Assembly (NCBI RefSeq): GCF_003253735.1
Contig: NZ_QKYW01000010.1
Span: 1 to 64,000 of the forward strand
Reading direction: 5' to 3'
DNA: 64,000 nucleotides
From: Pseudomonas sp. URMO17WK12:I2
Lineage (GTDB): Bacteria; Pseudomonadota; Gammaproteobacteria; Pseudomonadales; Pseudomonadaceae
Shown one piece after another: positions 1 to 7,472 of this stretch. The notes beneath the pieces were generated by a model. The model was given only the letters and a program-made list of their open reading frames with translations, searched no databases and was not told the DNA's origin. A program made the translations under genes and the position numbers. Within the stretch, counting starts at the first letter, position 1; every line of letters begins with the position of its first letter.

Positions 1-490
1 TCGCTGGGTTGGGGCAGTTAATGAAGGCGCTGGCAGCGCGTGCCACGCGCTACCGAAATCGTCTAGAAGGCCGCACCGGTACTCTCTGGGAAAGTCGCTA
101 CAAGTCCAGCGTTGTTGAGTCAGACACCTACCTGCTTGCCTGCTGTCGCTATATCGAGCTGAACCCGGTTCGAGCCCGTATCGCTGCTGAGGCGGGTGAT
201 TATCCCTGGTCTAGCTATCGGATGCGGGTAATGCATCAGGCTGACAGCGATTGGCTGGACATGGATCCTTGCTTCGTCGCACTTGGGGATACGCCTGAAA
301 AGCGTCGCATCCGCTACACAGATTCATCCGCCAAGCCGTTCCATCAAGCGAAATTGATTTGATTCGTGCAGCACTGCAAAGGGGAAGACTAACCGGCAGG
401 GCTCGTTTCGTGGATGAAATAGAAAGAATCCAAGGGCTGCGGGTTGAACTACGAGGTCGGGGCAGACCGAGGCGTAATCCCGGAAAATAA
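1..490 (+). pseudogene. REP-associated tyrosine transposase (RAYT, Y1_Tnp/IS200-like), 5'-partial and frameshifted
   Basis: The reading frame enters from outside the window and is open to the stop at 360-362. It carries the RAYT signature 'GTLWESRYKSS' followed by 'YIELNPVRA' and 'YPWSSY'. A one-base shift near position 350 restores a second frame reading EIDLIRAALQRGRLTG, then RFVDEIERIQG and GRGRPRR, and ending at TAA 488-490. That is the usual RAYT C-terminus. The gene is therefore interrupted by a single-nucleotide deletion (or two-base insertion) and probably inactive. These proteins are single-strand transposases of the HuH type that act on REP palindromes. The HuH motif itself lies upstream of the window. 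REP-like CTGTCCCC repeats begin immediately after the stop, which fits a RAYT and its associated repeats. Confidence 0.85.
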
Positions 491-492
491 AT

Positions 493-520
493 CTGTCCCC
501 TTTTTGCTGTCCCCTTTTTG
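493..520. repeat. Exact tandem 14-bp repeat, RAYT-associated
   Basis: CTGTCCCCTTTTTG occurs twice head to tail (493-506 and 507-520), directly after the RAYT stop codon and at the break point of the IS4 remnant. The same CTGTCCCC core recurs at 845-870 and, inverted, at 1866-1877. It marks the boundary of the RAYT-linked element. Confidence 0.85.
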
Positions 521-734
521 CTTGAAGCTGGGCGTTACCCAACAAGCGATCCACGCGCTTGATCGAATGCTTGGTGTAAGCCTCCCCGGGCATGGCCCTG
601 CCTAGATCGGTCAGGGTCAGGCGATGCCCATGCAACAAGGCGCTGACGCAACTCATCAGCGCGGTCAGTCGCTTGGCGTGAACAGTGGGGAGTGCTTGGG
701 AAAATGCCTTGTGTAAGAATCGTACTGCCTGCAT
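519..734 (-). pseudogene. IS4-family transposase, N-terminal remnant (about 72 residues)
   Basis: Reading leftward from ATG 732-734, the protein begins MQAVRFLHKAFSQALPTVHAKR and continues LTLTDLGRAMPGEAYTKHSIKRVDRLLGN. This is the N-terminal DNA-binding region typical of IS4/IS10-type transposases (compare the KHNIKRIDRLLGN stretch of IS10 transposase). After about residue 72 the frame runs into the RAYT-associated repeats and antisense RAYT sequence, so the catalytic DDE domain is gone. Full-length relatives are about 400 residues. It is a dead fragment cut off where the RAYT element abuts it. Confidence 0.8.
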
Positions 735-789
735 GAGTCTCGGGGGTTGGTTTGTTTGGCGACTACCAAACTGCCCGACTCATGCAGGC
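727..789. repeat. 13-bp perfect inverted repeat upstream of the IS4 remnant
   Basis: GCCTGCATGAGTC (727-739) is matched exactly by its reverse complement GACTCATGCAGGC (777-789). A nested GTTTGG/CCAAAC pair lies in the 37-nt loop. The left arm contains the IS4 start codon. It is probably the end or leader structure of the old insertion sequence. Confidence 0.6.
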
Positions 790-823
790 ACCTTCAAGCT
801 ATCCGATTGATCTGCATTGATAT

Positions 824-855
824 TTTGTGGGGATTCCTCAGAATCTGTCCCCTTT
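824..855 (+). repeat. Left arm of a 32-bp perfect inverted repeat
   Basis: This 32-base stretch (TTTGTGGGGATTCCTC at its outer end, CTGTCCCCTTT at its inner end) is identical to the reverse complement of 1866-1897. Together the arms bracket one gene. A further CTGGTCCCCTTTTTGG copy lies just inside at 856-871. The core resembles the repeat next to the RAYT pseudogene. Confidence 0.9.
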
Positions 856-927
856 CTGGTCCCCTTTTTGGATCAAGTATTGCGGGTCTCACCTTTGGTT
901 CGTAATTGACTGATGGGGCGTACCAGA

Positions 928-1794
928 ATGAAAAAAATAGAAGGAATTCTAGAGCAGCATCGGCACTGGCTGTCGCAGTCGAATGGGGTGGTGGCTCAAG
1001 AGCTTGAGTGCCTTGAAGAGGATCTTGCCTGTGACTCCCTGGAGGGGTTGGGCAATGTGTCTGATTCATTGGGGATACTTGCAGTTTGTCACGGCATTCA
1101 GGGAGAGGTTTCTATTTTTGCCGATGATATTTCTGGCTGGGAGCAAGTATCCCGCGCGATGATTTACCGCTATTGGGTGCTAATGCTCAGAGCTAAGACC
1201 TTTTCTAATACGAACTTTCTTCAAGGGATTAGAAACGCCCCGAATCTGACTAATCAGATGAGCAATGCAGGTTGCTTACTTGCAGGCTTCATTGCTGCGG
1301 ATAGGCATGATCTAGCAGAGTCGGTCGCCGATGTGCTTGTCGGGATGTTAACTATTGAGGGAGCTGTTGATCCCGGCTATCTCAAAGAGCGTCGATTCGA
1401 ACCTTTCATGCTGTGGCTCTATTCTGTCTATTCGGGTGGGAGTGCACCTGCCCTGATTGAGTCTATGGATCTCGGCATTTACAAGAAAGTGATAGACAGT
1501 TGGGCAGATGAGCAAAGGCTTGCCGGTGTACTGGACGAGGTATGCAAATATCACTTAGCTAACTCCGAAGATAAGGGCGGGGCTTGGGATCCTGAGTTCA
1601 AAAACCCACCTTTTGATTTGCTGCCTTTGGAGGTTTTCGCAATTTTCAAGGTTCGCCAACAGTGCGGGTTGAAGTCACCTGCAGTGGCGAATCCCTTGTT
1701 ATCTGTTGAAGTAGCTGCATTGGAGAATCTGGCTTTCAAGCCTGATGACGTTTCCGTAAGGGTTGAGACGGCCTATAGAAATTTCTTCAGCTAA
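928..1794 (+). CDS. Hypothetical protein, AT-rich orphan gene; possible Imm49-like immunity protein
   Basis: The 288-residue protein (MKKIEGILEQHRHW...) has no signal peptide or clear membrane segment and looks mainly alpha-helical. An in-frame ATG lies at 913, but the one at 928 has a GGGGC stretch about seven bases upstream and gives a more natural N-terminus. I do not recognise a family with confidence. The size, the helical character and a late FDLLPLEVFAIFKVR segment recall Imm49-type immunity proteins of polymorphic toxin systems, but that is a weak impression. Codon use and GC are clearly lower than in all chromosomal neighbours, and the gene is enclosed by a perfect 32-bp inverted repeat next to transposon debris, so it was probably acquired. 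No partner toxin is visible in the window. Confidence 0.6.
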   Translation: MKKIEGILEQHRHWLSQSNGVVAQELECLEEDLACDSLEGLGNVSDSLGILAVCHGIQGEVSIFADDISGWEQVSRAMIYRYWVLMLRAKTFSNTNFLQGIRNAPNLTNQMSNAGCLLAGFIAADRHDLAESVADVLVGMLTIEGAVDPGYLKERRFEPFMLWLYSVYSGGSAPALIESMDLGIYKKVIDSWADEQRLAGVLDEVCKYHLANSEDKGGAWDPEFKNPPFDLLPLEVFAIFKVRQQCGLKSPAVANPLLSVEVAALENLAFKPDDVSVRVETAYRNFFS

Positions 1795-1812
1795 AGTTCA
1801 GATATAACAATC

Positions 1813-1857
1813 GGGAACTGACCCTGATAAGCGATAGGGGACTGATCCTGAGGAATC
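1813..1857 (-). repeat. Degenerate copies of the inverted-repeat core
   Basis: GGGAACTGACCCTGATAA (1813-1830) and AGGGGACTGATCCTGAGGAATC (1836-1857) are imperfect copies of the GGGGACAGATTCTGAGGAATC motif in the right arm that follows. The 3' side of the orphan gene thus carries three stacked copies in one orientation. Confidence 0.65.
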
Positions 1858-1865
1858 AAAAGGAA

Positions 1866-1897
1866 AAAGGGGACAGATTCTGAGGAATCCCCACAAA
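1866..1897 (-). repeat. Right arm of the 32-bp perfect inverted repeat
   Basis: This is the exact reverse complement of 824-855, starting AAAGGGGACAG and ending GGGGATTCC-complement then CACAAA. It closes a 1074-bp unit holding the orphan gene. Confidence 0.9.
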
Positions 1898-2049
1898 TCT
1901 ACTCCTGCGCCCGAGCCACTGATGAACCTCGCCACCCAGCAATAGCTCGATCACGCCGGGCGTTGCGCAGCACGCTGAGTGATTGTCAGCAGCTTGATAA
2001 CCGGCTTCTTATTCTCTACAAACGATGTCCGGTGGTTCCGAATAAGGCC

Positions 2050-2056
2050 AAGGAGG
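2050..2056 (+). promoter_or_regulatory. Ribosome binding site that fixes the lipoprotein start
   Basis: AAGGAGG lies five bases before ATG 2062. It selects this codon over an in-frame upstream start at 1963, and places the lipobox correctly near the N-terminus. Confidence 0.85.
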
Positions 2057-2061
2057 CCGTC

Positions 2062-2394
2062 ATGCGTTTACTGCTACTTATCCCCCTGCTGTGCCTGACC
2101 GGCTGCGCCATCACCAATTCCCAGGAAGTGGCACCCGGTGAGTATCGGCTTACGGCTCACGGCAATATCTTCCAATCGAAAGAGACCTTGTTGAAGGCCA
2201 TCGACAAGAAGGCAAGCAAGCTGTGTGGCGAGCGCGGCTACACCCTGGCGGGCGATGGAGCGCTGAGTACCGAGCCGGTGGTGTCTTACTACAACGGCCA
2301 GCAGATCAATGCATCGGCAGTTCTGCTGACCGAAACCGCCCGCTGTGGTGGATCCCCGCAGGCGCCTTCTGCTCCTCCAGCAGCAGGCAGCTAG
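2062..2394 (+). CDS. Small predicted lipoprotein
   Basis: This 110-residue protein begins with a classical lipoprotein signal: MRLLLLIPLLCLTGCA, with the LTGC lipobox placing the lipidated Cys at residue 15. The mature part (ITNSQEVAPGEYRLTAHG..., two further Cys, a Pro/Ala-rich tail) is not a family I can name. It should be anchored in the outer or inner membrane facing the periplasm. The residue after Cys is Ala, not Asp, so the simple inner-membrane retention signal is absent. The gene stands alone, converging on pqqH. Confidence 0.8.
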   Translation: MRLLLLIPLLCLTGCAITNSQEVAPGEYRLTAHGNIFQSKETLLKAIDKKASKLCGERGYTLAGDGALSTEPVVSYYNGQQINASAVLLTETARCGGSPQAPSAPPAAGS

Positions 2395-2411
2395 GTATAA
2401 CGCCGCGTCAC

Positions 2412-2450
2412 CTGCTCTGTCCTGATTCCGGGCGCCGCTGCACAGAGCAG
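2412..2450. terminator. Hairpin between convergent genes
   Basis: A 9-bp perfect stem (CTGCTCTGT 2412-2420 with ACAGAGCAG 2442-2450) lies between the lipoprotein stop and the pqqH stop. No T-tract follows on either strand, so it may be a transcript-end hairpin and not a strong intrinsic terminator. Confidence 0.4.
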
Positions 2451-2457
2451 CGCAATG

Positions 2458-4302
2458 TCATGGGTGCTCCAGCACCCGACAGTAAAAGCGCCATTCCGCG
2501 TCCAGGGCATGGGCGAGGTTGCTGGCCTGGCGGAAGCCGTGGCGTTCGCCGGGATAGAAATGCGCCTCGGCCTCGATGCCATTGGCGGTCAGGGCGGCGA
2601 GCATGGCGCGGGTCTGCTCGGGAACCACCACGGTATCGAGTTCGCCCTGGAAGAAGATCACCGGTACCTCGATGCGCTCGGCGTGCAGCAGCGGGGTGCG
2701 CTGGCGATAGCGTTCGGCGTCGCGCTGCGGGTCGCCGATCAGCCAATCGAGGTAGTCGCCTTCGAACTTGTGGGTGGCGTGGGCCAGGGCCACTGGATCG
2801 CTGACGCCATACAGGCTGGCCCCGGCGCGGAACACGCTGCCACGTACCAGCGCGCAGAGGGTGGTATAGCCGCCTGCACTACCGCCGCGGATAAAGGCCC
2901 TGGCCGGGTCGATCAGCTCGCGTTCGGCCAGGTGCGCGACCACCGCGCAGGCGTCCTCGACGTCCACCGCGCCCCAGTTGTGCTGCAGTGCCTGGCGATA
3001 ACCTCTGCCGTAGCCGGTGCTGCCGCGGTAATTGAGGTCGGCGACGGCGAAGCCGCGCTGGGTCCAGTACTGGATGCGCGGATCGAACACCGGGTGACAG
3101 GCCGAGGTCGGCCCACCGTGGATGAATACCAGCAGCGGCGGCAGGCTTTCGCCCTGCTGCGCGGGGTAGAAGAAGCCGTGGGCCTGGCCGTCGCCGCTGG
3201 CATAGTGCAGCGGCTGTGGCTGGCTGATCCGCTCGGGCGGCAGTGGCGAGCGGCCGCCGGCGAGCACCCTGACCTGGCCATCGTCACGACGGATCGCCAA
3301 TACGGCGGACGGCGCCAGCGGGTTGGCGGCGATGACGTAGAGGTGATCGCGATCCACGGCCAGGCTGCGAAAGCGGCTGTAGGCGCTGGCGTAGTGCTGC
3401 AGGCTGCCATCCTCCAGGCGCATGCCCAGGCGGCTGTAGCCGTCCTCGAACCAGTTGGCCAGGTAGCTGCCCGGGCCAAGGGGTATCCAGCTGCAGGCGC
3501 CGAGCTGCCAGGGGGCACCGGCATGATCGGCTGCCGTGGCGGGCAGTGCTTGCCAGGCGCCTTCGTGCTCGCCCCAGGGTTGCCAGAAACCGTTGCGGTC
3601 GGACAGGCAGTACAGGCGGCCACTGGCGTCGAAGCCGGGCTGCTGCAGGGCCAGCTCCTCGCCCATGTCCCCCGCCACGCAGCGTACCTCGCCCCAGCTG
3701 CCGTCGGCTTGCTGGCGGGCGTGGTAGAGGCGCGTGGCGGTCCAGGGTTGGGCCGGTCGCTGCCACTGGATCCAGGCCAGCTGCCGGCCATCCTCGCTGA
3801 GCACCGGCGCGGCGTAAAAGTCGGCGCCTTCTGCGATCACGCTGCGGCTGCCGTCGCCCAGGCCGACGGCCACCAGGCGATGTTCGACCCGCTCGTCGGT
3901 GTGGCTCTCCTCGACCGCCAGCACCTGCTCACCGGCCTGCAGCAGATCGCCGTAGCGGCGCTCGCCCTGGGTCAGCGCGCGGGGCGTGCCGCCAGCCAGG
4001 GGCTGCAGGTAGAGCTGCTGGTCGGCGTCATTGACGAACACCAGGCTGTCGCGGCCCAGGCAGAAGGCGCCGCCACCGTATTCATAGACCCGGCTGCGCG
4101 CGGAAAAGCCGTCCGGGGTCAGGCATTGCGCATCCGCCCCGCGCCATAACCACAGGCGGCAGCTGCCGTCCGCGGGGTCGAAGGCATTCCACACCAGGCC
4201 GGCGGGGCCAGCCCGCAACTCGGCGAAGTCGCCGGCGGCGGCTACCGCCTCAGCGGCGCTCAGGGGCTCAACTCTTGGCGATGATGTGCGAGTTTCGTTC
4301 AT
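2458..4302 (-). CDS. pqqH: S9-family prolyl oligopeptidase-like peptidase of the PQQ operon
   Basis: The 614-residue protein has the two-part S9 layout: an N-terminal beta-propeller region (about residues 20-350, with repeated short Trp/Tyr blocks) and a C-terminal alpha/beta-hydrolase domain. The catalytic triad is visible: nucleophile Ser475 in GGSAGG, Asp556 in GELDTVV, His588 in GERHGF. The oxyanion-side HGGP is at about 395-398. There is no signal peptide, so it is cytoplasmic. Its start overlaps the 3' end of pqqE by 35 bases, which makes it the last gene of the pqq operon. P. aeruginosa has a corresponding peptidase (pqqH) in the same place. A role in trimming PqqA or degrading its remains is inferred; the substrate is not proven. 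Confidence 0.85.
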   Translation of the reverse strand: MNETRTSSPRVEPLSAAEAVAAAGDFAELRAGPAGLVWNAFDPADGSCRLWLWRGADAQCLTPDGFSARSRVYEYGGGAFCLGRDSLVFVNDADQQLYLQPLAGGTPRALTQGERRYGDLLQAGEQVLAVEESHTDERVEHRLVAVGLGDGSRSVIAEGADFYAAPVLSEDGRQLAWIQWQRPAQPWTATRLYHARQQADGSWGEVRCVAGDMGEELALQQPGFDASGRLYCLSDRNGFWQPWGEHEGAWQALPATAADHAGAPWQLGACSWIPLGPGSYLANWFEDGYSRLGMRLEDGSLQHYASAYSRFRSLAVDRDHLYVIAANPLAPSAVLAIRRDDGQVRVLAGGRSPLPPERISQPQPLHYASGDGQAHGFFYPAQQGESLPPLLVFIHGGPTSACHPVFDPRIQYWTQRGFAVADLNYRGSTGYGRGYRQALQHNWGAVDVEDACAVVAHLAERELIDPARAFIRGGSAGGYTTLCALVRGSVFRAGASLYGVSDPVALAHATHKFEGDYLDWLIGDPQRDAERYRQRTPLLHAERIEVPVIFFQGELDTVVVPEQTRAMLAALTANGIEAEAHFYPGERHGFRQASNLAHALDAEWRFYCRVLEHP

Positions 4303-5416
4303 TGCGGAAGGCCAGGTCGGTGATGGATTGGGTGGCGTGCTCGGCTTCTGCGCGGGCCGCGAGAATCACGCCGTGGCGGTCGGATTTGCTGCACACCGGG
4401 TCGGCATTGCTGGCATCGCCGGTGAGCATGAAGGCCTGGCAGCGGCAGCCGCCGAAGTCCTTTTCCTTTTCATCGCAGGAGCGGCACGGCTCGGGCATCC
4501 AGGCAAAGCCGCGAAAGCGGTTGAAGCCGAACGAGTCGTACCAGATGTGCTGCAGGCTGTGCTCGCGCACATTGGGAAAGGCGATGGGCAGCTGCCGCGC
4601 GCCATGGCAGGGCAGGGCGGTGCCGTCCGGGGTAACGGTCAGGAAAATACTGCCCCAGCCATTCATGCAGGCCTTGGGGCGCTCCTCGTAGTAGTCCGGA
4701 GTCACGAAGATCAGCTTGCACGGGTTGCCTTCGGCCTTGAGTCGCTCCCGGTAGTCGTTGGTGACGCGTTCGGCCCGCTGCAGCTGCTCGCGGGTGGGCA
4801 GCAGGCCTGCGCGGTTGAGCTGCGCCCAGCCATAGAATTGGCAGGTGGCCAGTTCCACGAAGTCCGCCTCGAGGGCGAGGCACAGCTCGATGATGCGGTC
4901 GGTGCGGTCGATGTTGTGGCGATGGGTGACGAAGTTCAGCACCATCGGGTAGCCGTGGGCCTTGACCGCGCGGGCCATCTCCAGCTTCTGGGCGAAGGCT
5001 TTCTTCGAGCCGGCCAGCAGGTTGTTGACCTGCTCGTCGCTGGCCTGAAAGCTGATCTGGATATGATCCAGGCCGGCCTGTTTGAAGGCGGCGATCTTCT
5101 GCTCGGTCAGGCCGATGCCGGAGGTGATCAGGTTGGTGTAGTAGCCCAGTCGGCGCGCTTCGCCGATCAGCTCGGTGAGGTCCTGGCGTACCAGCGGCTC
5201 GCCACCGGAAAAGCCGATCTGCGCGGCGCCCATTTCCCGCGCCTCGGCCATTACCTTGAACCATTGAGCGGTGCTCAGTTCCTCGCCCTGCCTGGCGAAG
5301 TCCAGCGGGTTGGAACAGTAGGGGCACTGCAGCGGGCAGCGGTAGGTGAGTTCGGCCAGCAACCACAGGGGCAGGCCGACCGGCACCTCAGGCGAGGGTG
5401 ATCCAGTGCTCGCCAC
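4268..5416 (-). CDS. pqqE: PQQ biosynthesis radical SAM protein PqqE
   Basis: The 382-residue protein carries the radical-SAM cluster motif Cys27-x3-Cys31-x2-Cys34 (CPLQCPYC), and a C-terminal SPASM region with many cysteines (CHGARQLP, EPCRSCDE, GGCRCQAF) that bind auxiliary Fe-S clusters. With PqqD it forms the Glu-Tyr carbon-carbon crosslink in the PqqA precursor, the first step of PQQ synthesis. Translation starts at GTG 5414-5416 behind a clear GGAGG at 5423-5427. The start lies inside the end of pqqD (29-base overlap), indicating coupled translation and fitting PqqD's role as the partner that presents PqqA. Confidence 0.95.
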   Translation of the reverse strand: MASTGSPSPEVPVGLPLWLLAELTYRCPLQCPYCSNPLDFARQGEELSTAQWFKVMAEAREMGAAQIGFSGGEPLVRQDLTELIGEARRLGYYTNLITSGIGLTEQKIAAFKQAGLDHIQISFQASDEQVNNLLAGSKKAFAQKLEMARAVKAHGYPMVLNFVTHRHNIDRTDRIIELCLALEADFVELATCQFYGWAQLNRAGLLPTREQLQRAERVTNDYRERLKAEGNPCKLIFVTPDYYEERPKACMNGWGSIFLTVTPDGTALPCHGARQLPIAFPNVREHSLQHIWYDSFGFNRFRGFAWMPEPCRSCDEKEKDFGGCRCQAFMLTGDASNADPVCSKSDRHGVILAARAEAEHATQSITDLAFRNERNSHIIAKS

Positions 5417-5663
5417 GGGCGACCTCCATGAATTGCTCGATGTCGTCGCCGACTTCGGGCGCGTCGGGGAACTGCCGTTGCAGCTGCTCGATGATGGCCG
5501 CCACGCTGCGCTGGCCGTCGATCAGCGCGCCGATCAGGCCGGCGCTGTCGTTGAGCTTGATCATGCCCTCCGGGTACAGCAGCACATGGCCCTGCTGAGC
5601 CGGCTCGTACTGGAAGCGGTAGCCCGGGCGCCAACTGGGTATGCGGTTGCGGTCGAAGCTCAT
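5388..5663 (-). CDS. pqqD: PQQ biosynthesis peptide chaperone PqqD
   Basis: This 91-residue protein (MSFDRNRIPSWRPGYRFQYE...) has the PqqD winged-helix pattern, with YPEGMIKLNDSA in the middle and FMEVARGEHWI at the end. PqqD binds the PqqA peptide and delivers it to PqqE. It overlaps pqqC by the four bases ATGA at 5660-5663, and its frame is also open far upstream, but only as a shadow of pqqC and pqqB. The start at 5663 matches the family length of about 90 residues. Confidence 0.95.
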   Translation of the reverse strand: MSFDRNRIPSWRPGYRFQYEPAQQGHVLLYPEGMIKLNDSAGLIGALIDGQRSVAAIIEQLQRQFPDAPEVGDDIEQFMEVARGEHWITLA

Positions 5664-6415
5664 AGGGCGATCCCCTTGTGCCATACCCGTTCCGCGGTCA
5701 CGGTGTGATAAGGCGGGCGGTTCAGCTCGTAGGCCATGCTCATGGCATCGAGCATGCTCCACAGGATATCCAGCTTGAACTGGAGGATTTCCAGCATGCG
5801 CTGCTGGCCGGCGCGGCTGGTGTAGTGGCGCAGGGTGATCTCCAGGCCGTGCTCGACATCGCGCCGGGCCTGGCCGAGGCGGGTGCGGAAGTACTGGTAG
5901 CCGGCCGGGTCGATCCACGGGTAATGCTGCGGCCAGCTGTCCAGGCGCGACTGGTGGATCTGCGGGGCGAACAGCTCGGTCAGCGAGCTGCTGGCGGCCT
6001 CCTGCCAACTGGCGCGGCGGGCGAAGTTGACGTAGGCGTCCACGGCGAAGCGCACGCCGGGCAACACCAGTTCCTGGGAACGCAGCTGGTCCGGGTCGAG
6101 GCCCACCGCCTGGCCCAGGCGCAGCCAGGCTTCGATGCCGCCGTCCTCGCCGGGGGCGCCGTCGTGGTCGAGCAGGCGCTGGATCCACTCGCGGCGCACC
6201 TCGCGATCCGGGCAGTTGGCCAGGATCGCGGCGTCCTTCATCGGGATGTTGACCTGGTAGTAGAAGCGGTTGGCCACCCAGCCCTGGATCTGTTCGCGGC
6301 TCGCACGGCCTTGGTACATCGCCACGTGGTAGGGGTGGTGGATGTGGTAGTAGGCGCCCTTGGCGCGTAGGGCCTGCTCGAATTCGCTGGGGGACATCGC
6401 TAGCGCGTCGCTCAT
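5660..6415 (-). CDS. pqqC: Pyrroloquinoline-quinone synthase PqqC
   Basis: This 251-residue all-helical oxidase carries out the final ring closure and eight-electron oxidation of the AHQQ intermediate to PQQ without a metal. The N-terminal AKGAYYHIHHPYHVAMY stretch and VANRFYYQVNIPMKDA are highly typical of PqqC, including the active-site His and Tyr residues. Length matches the family (about 250). The start at 6415 is nine bases after the pqqB stop. The end overlaps pqqD by ATGA, consistent with one operon. Confidence 0.96.
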   Translation of the reverse strand: MSDALAMSPSEFEQALRAKGAYYHIHHPYHVAMYQGRASREQIQGWVANRFYYQVNIPMKDAAILANCPDREVRREWIQRLLDHDGAPGEDGGIEAWLRLGQAVGLDPDQLRSQELVLPGVRFAVDAYVNFARRASWQEAASSSLTELFAPQIHQSRLDSWPQHYPWIDPAGYQYFRTRLGQARRDVEHGLEITLRHYTSRAGQQRMLEILQFKLDILWSMLDAMSMAYELNRPPYHTVTAERVWHKGIAL

Positions 6416-6424
6416 GGGGGCTCC

Positions 6425-7336
6425 TTACAGCTCGATGCTCATGCCGTCGTAGGCGACTTCCACGCCGCGGCGCTGGACCTCGGCGCGTTCCGGCGATCGC
6501 TCGTCGAGGATCGGATTGGTGTTGTTGATGTGGATAAGCACCTTGCGCTGGCGCGCGAACCCGTCGAGCACTTCGAGCATGCCGCCCGGCCCGTTCTGCG
6601 CCAGGTGGCCCATCTCCCTGCCCGTGCGGGTGCCGACGCCACGGCGCTGCATTTCGTCGTCGTCCCACAGCGTGCCGTCGACCAGCAGGCAGTCGGCACT
6701 GTGCATCATGCGCAGCAGCTCGTCGTCGACCTGGCCCAGGCCGGGGGCGTAGAACAGCGTGCCGCCGGTGCGGGTGTCCTTGACCAGCAAGCCCAGGTTG
6801 TCGCCCGGGTGCGGGTCGAAGCGGTGCGGCGAGTAGGGTGGCGCGGCGCTGCGCAGGGCAAAGGGTGTGAAGCTGAGGTTGGGGCAGGCGTCGATGACGA
6901 AGCTGCCTTCGAGGGCGATGCGCTGCCACTGCAGGCCGCCGTTCCAGTGGCTGAGCATGGGGAACAGCGGGAAGCCGGTGCTCAGGTCCTGGTGGACCAT
7001 GTCGGTGCACCACACCTGGTGCGGGCAGCCTTCGCGCAGGCTGAGCAGGCCGGTGGTGTGGTCGATCTGGCTGTCGAGCAGCACGATGGCATCGATGCCG
7101 GTATCGCGCAGCGCGCGGGCCGGCTGCAAAGGCGCGAAGGCCTGCAGCTGGGCGCGGATATCCGGCGAGGCGTTGCACAGGATCCAGTGCTCGCCGTCAT
7201 CGGACAGGGCGATCGACGACTGGGTGCGCGCCGTGGCGCGCAGGGTGCCCTCGCGATAACCCTTGCAGTTGGCGCAGTTGCAGTTCCACTGGGGAAAGCC
7301 GCCACCGGCTGCGGAACCGAGAATCTGGATGTACAT
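6425..7336 (-). CDS. pqqB: PQQ biosynthesis protein PqqB, metallo-beta-lactamase fold
   Basis: The 303-residue protein begins MYIQILGSAAGGGFPQWNC, followed by the Cys-rich zinc site CNCANC (about residues 18-24). It has the modified metallo-hydrolase motif DSQIDHTTGLL at about 88-98 and a C-terminal HINNTNPIL. PqqB hydroxylates the tyrosine-derived ring of the crosslinked intermediate before PqqC acts. The gene follows pqqA after a 64-base gap that contains a strong hairpin, so its transcription may be lower than that of pqqA. Confidence 0.96.
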   Translation of the reverse strand: MYIQILGSAAGGGFPQWNCNCANCKGYREGTLRATARTQSSIALSDDGEHWILCNASPDIRAQLQAFAPLQPARALRDTGIDAIVLLDSQIDHTTGLLSLREGCPHQVWCTDMVHQDLSTGFPLFPMLSHWNGGLQWQRIALEGSFVIDACPNLSFTPFALRSAAPPYSPHRFDPHPGDNLGLLVKDTRTGGTLFYAPGLGQVDDELLRMMHSADCLLVDGTLWDDDEMQRRGVGTRTGREMGHLAQNGPGGMLEVLDGFARQRKVLIHINNTNPILDERSPERAEVQRRGVEVAYDGMSIEL

Positions 7337-7361
7337 GGCCTCTCCATGTCCTGGAAACGAT

Positions 7362-7385
7362 GACGCCCCGGCAGGCCGGGGCGTC
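7362..7385 (-). terminator. Intercistronic hairpin between pqqA and pqqB
   Basis: A 10-bp perfect GC-rich stem (GACGCCCCGG / CCGGGGCGTC, CAGG-type loop) lies between the pqqA stop and the pqqB start. In the direction of transcription it is followed by only a weak T stretch (ATCGTTTCC). It is better read as a partial attenuator or 3'-end stabiliser of the short pqqA transcript than as a full terminator. Confidence 0.7.
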
Positions 7386-7400
7386 GCATCACTGGAGTGC

Positions 7401-7472
7401 TTAGCGGTTGGCGAAGTACATGGTGACTTCGAAACCGATGCGCAGGTCAGTGTAAGCAGGCTTGGTCCACAT
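7401..7472 (-). CDS. pqqA: PQQ precursor peptide PqqA
   Basis: This 23-residue peptide reads [20 protein letters not shown] then ANR. Glu15 and Tyr19, in the E-V-T-M-Y spacing, are the two side chains that PqqE crosslinks and that become the PQQ skeleton. A strong AAGGAG (within 7480-7487 read leftward) lies seven bases upstream. The gene is too short for most gene finders. It sits between pqqF and pqqB as in other Pseudomonas, with about 190 bases upstream that must contain its own promoter. Confidence 0.96.

Noticed and set aside
324..518. C-terminal half of the open frame continuing the IS4 remnant
   Set aside because: Chimeric read-through into antisense RAYT and repeat sequence, not part of the transposase.
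2223..2804. 193-codon plus-strand frame spanning lipoprotein and pqqH
   Set aside because: Arg/Gly-rich shadow frame crossing two real genes on different strands.
2455..4149. 564-codon plus-strand open frame
   Set aside because: Antisense shadow of the S9 peptidase gene, which has a complete catalytic triad.
5664..7178. Upstream extension of the pqqD frame
   Set aside because: Open only because it lies out of frame under pqqC and pqqB; PqqD is about 90 residues and starts at 5663.
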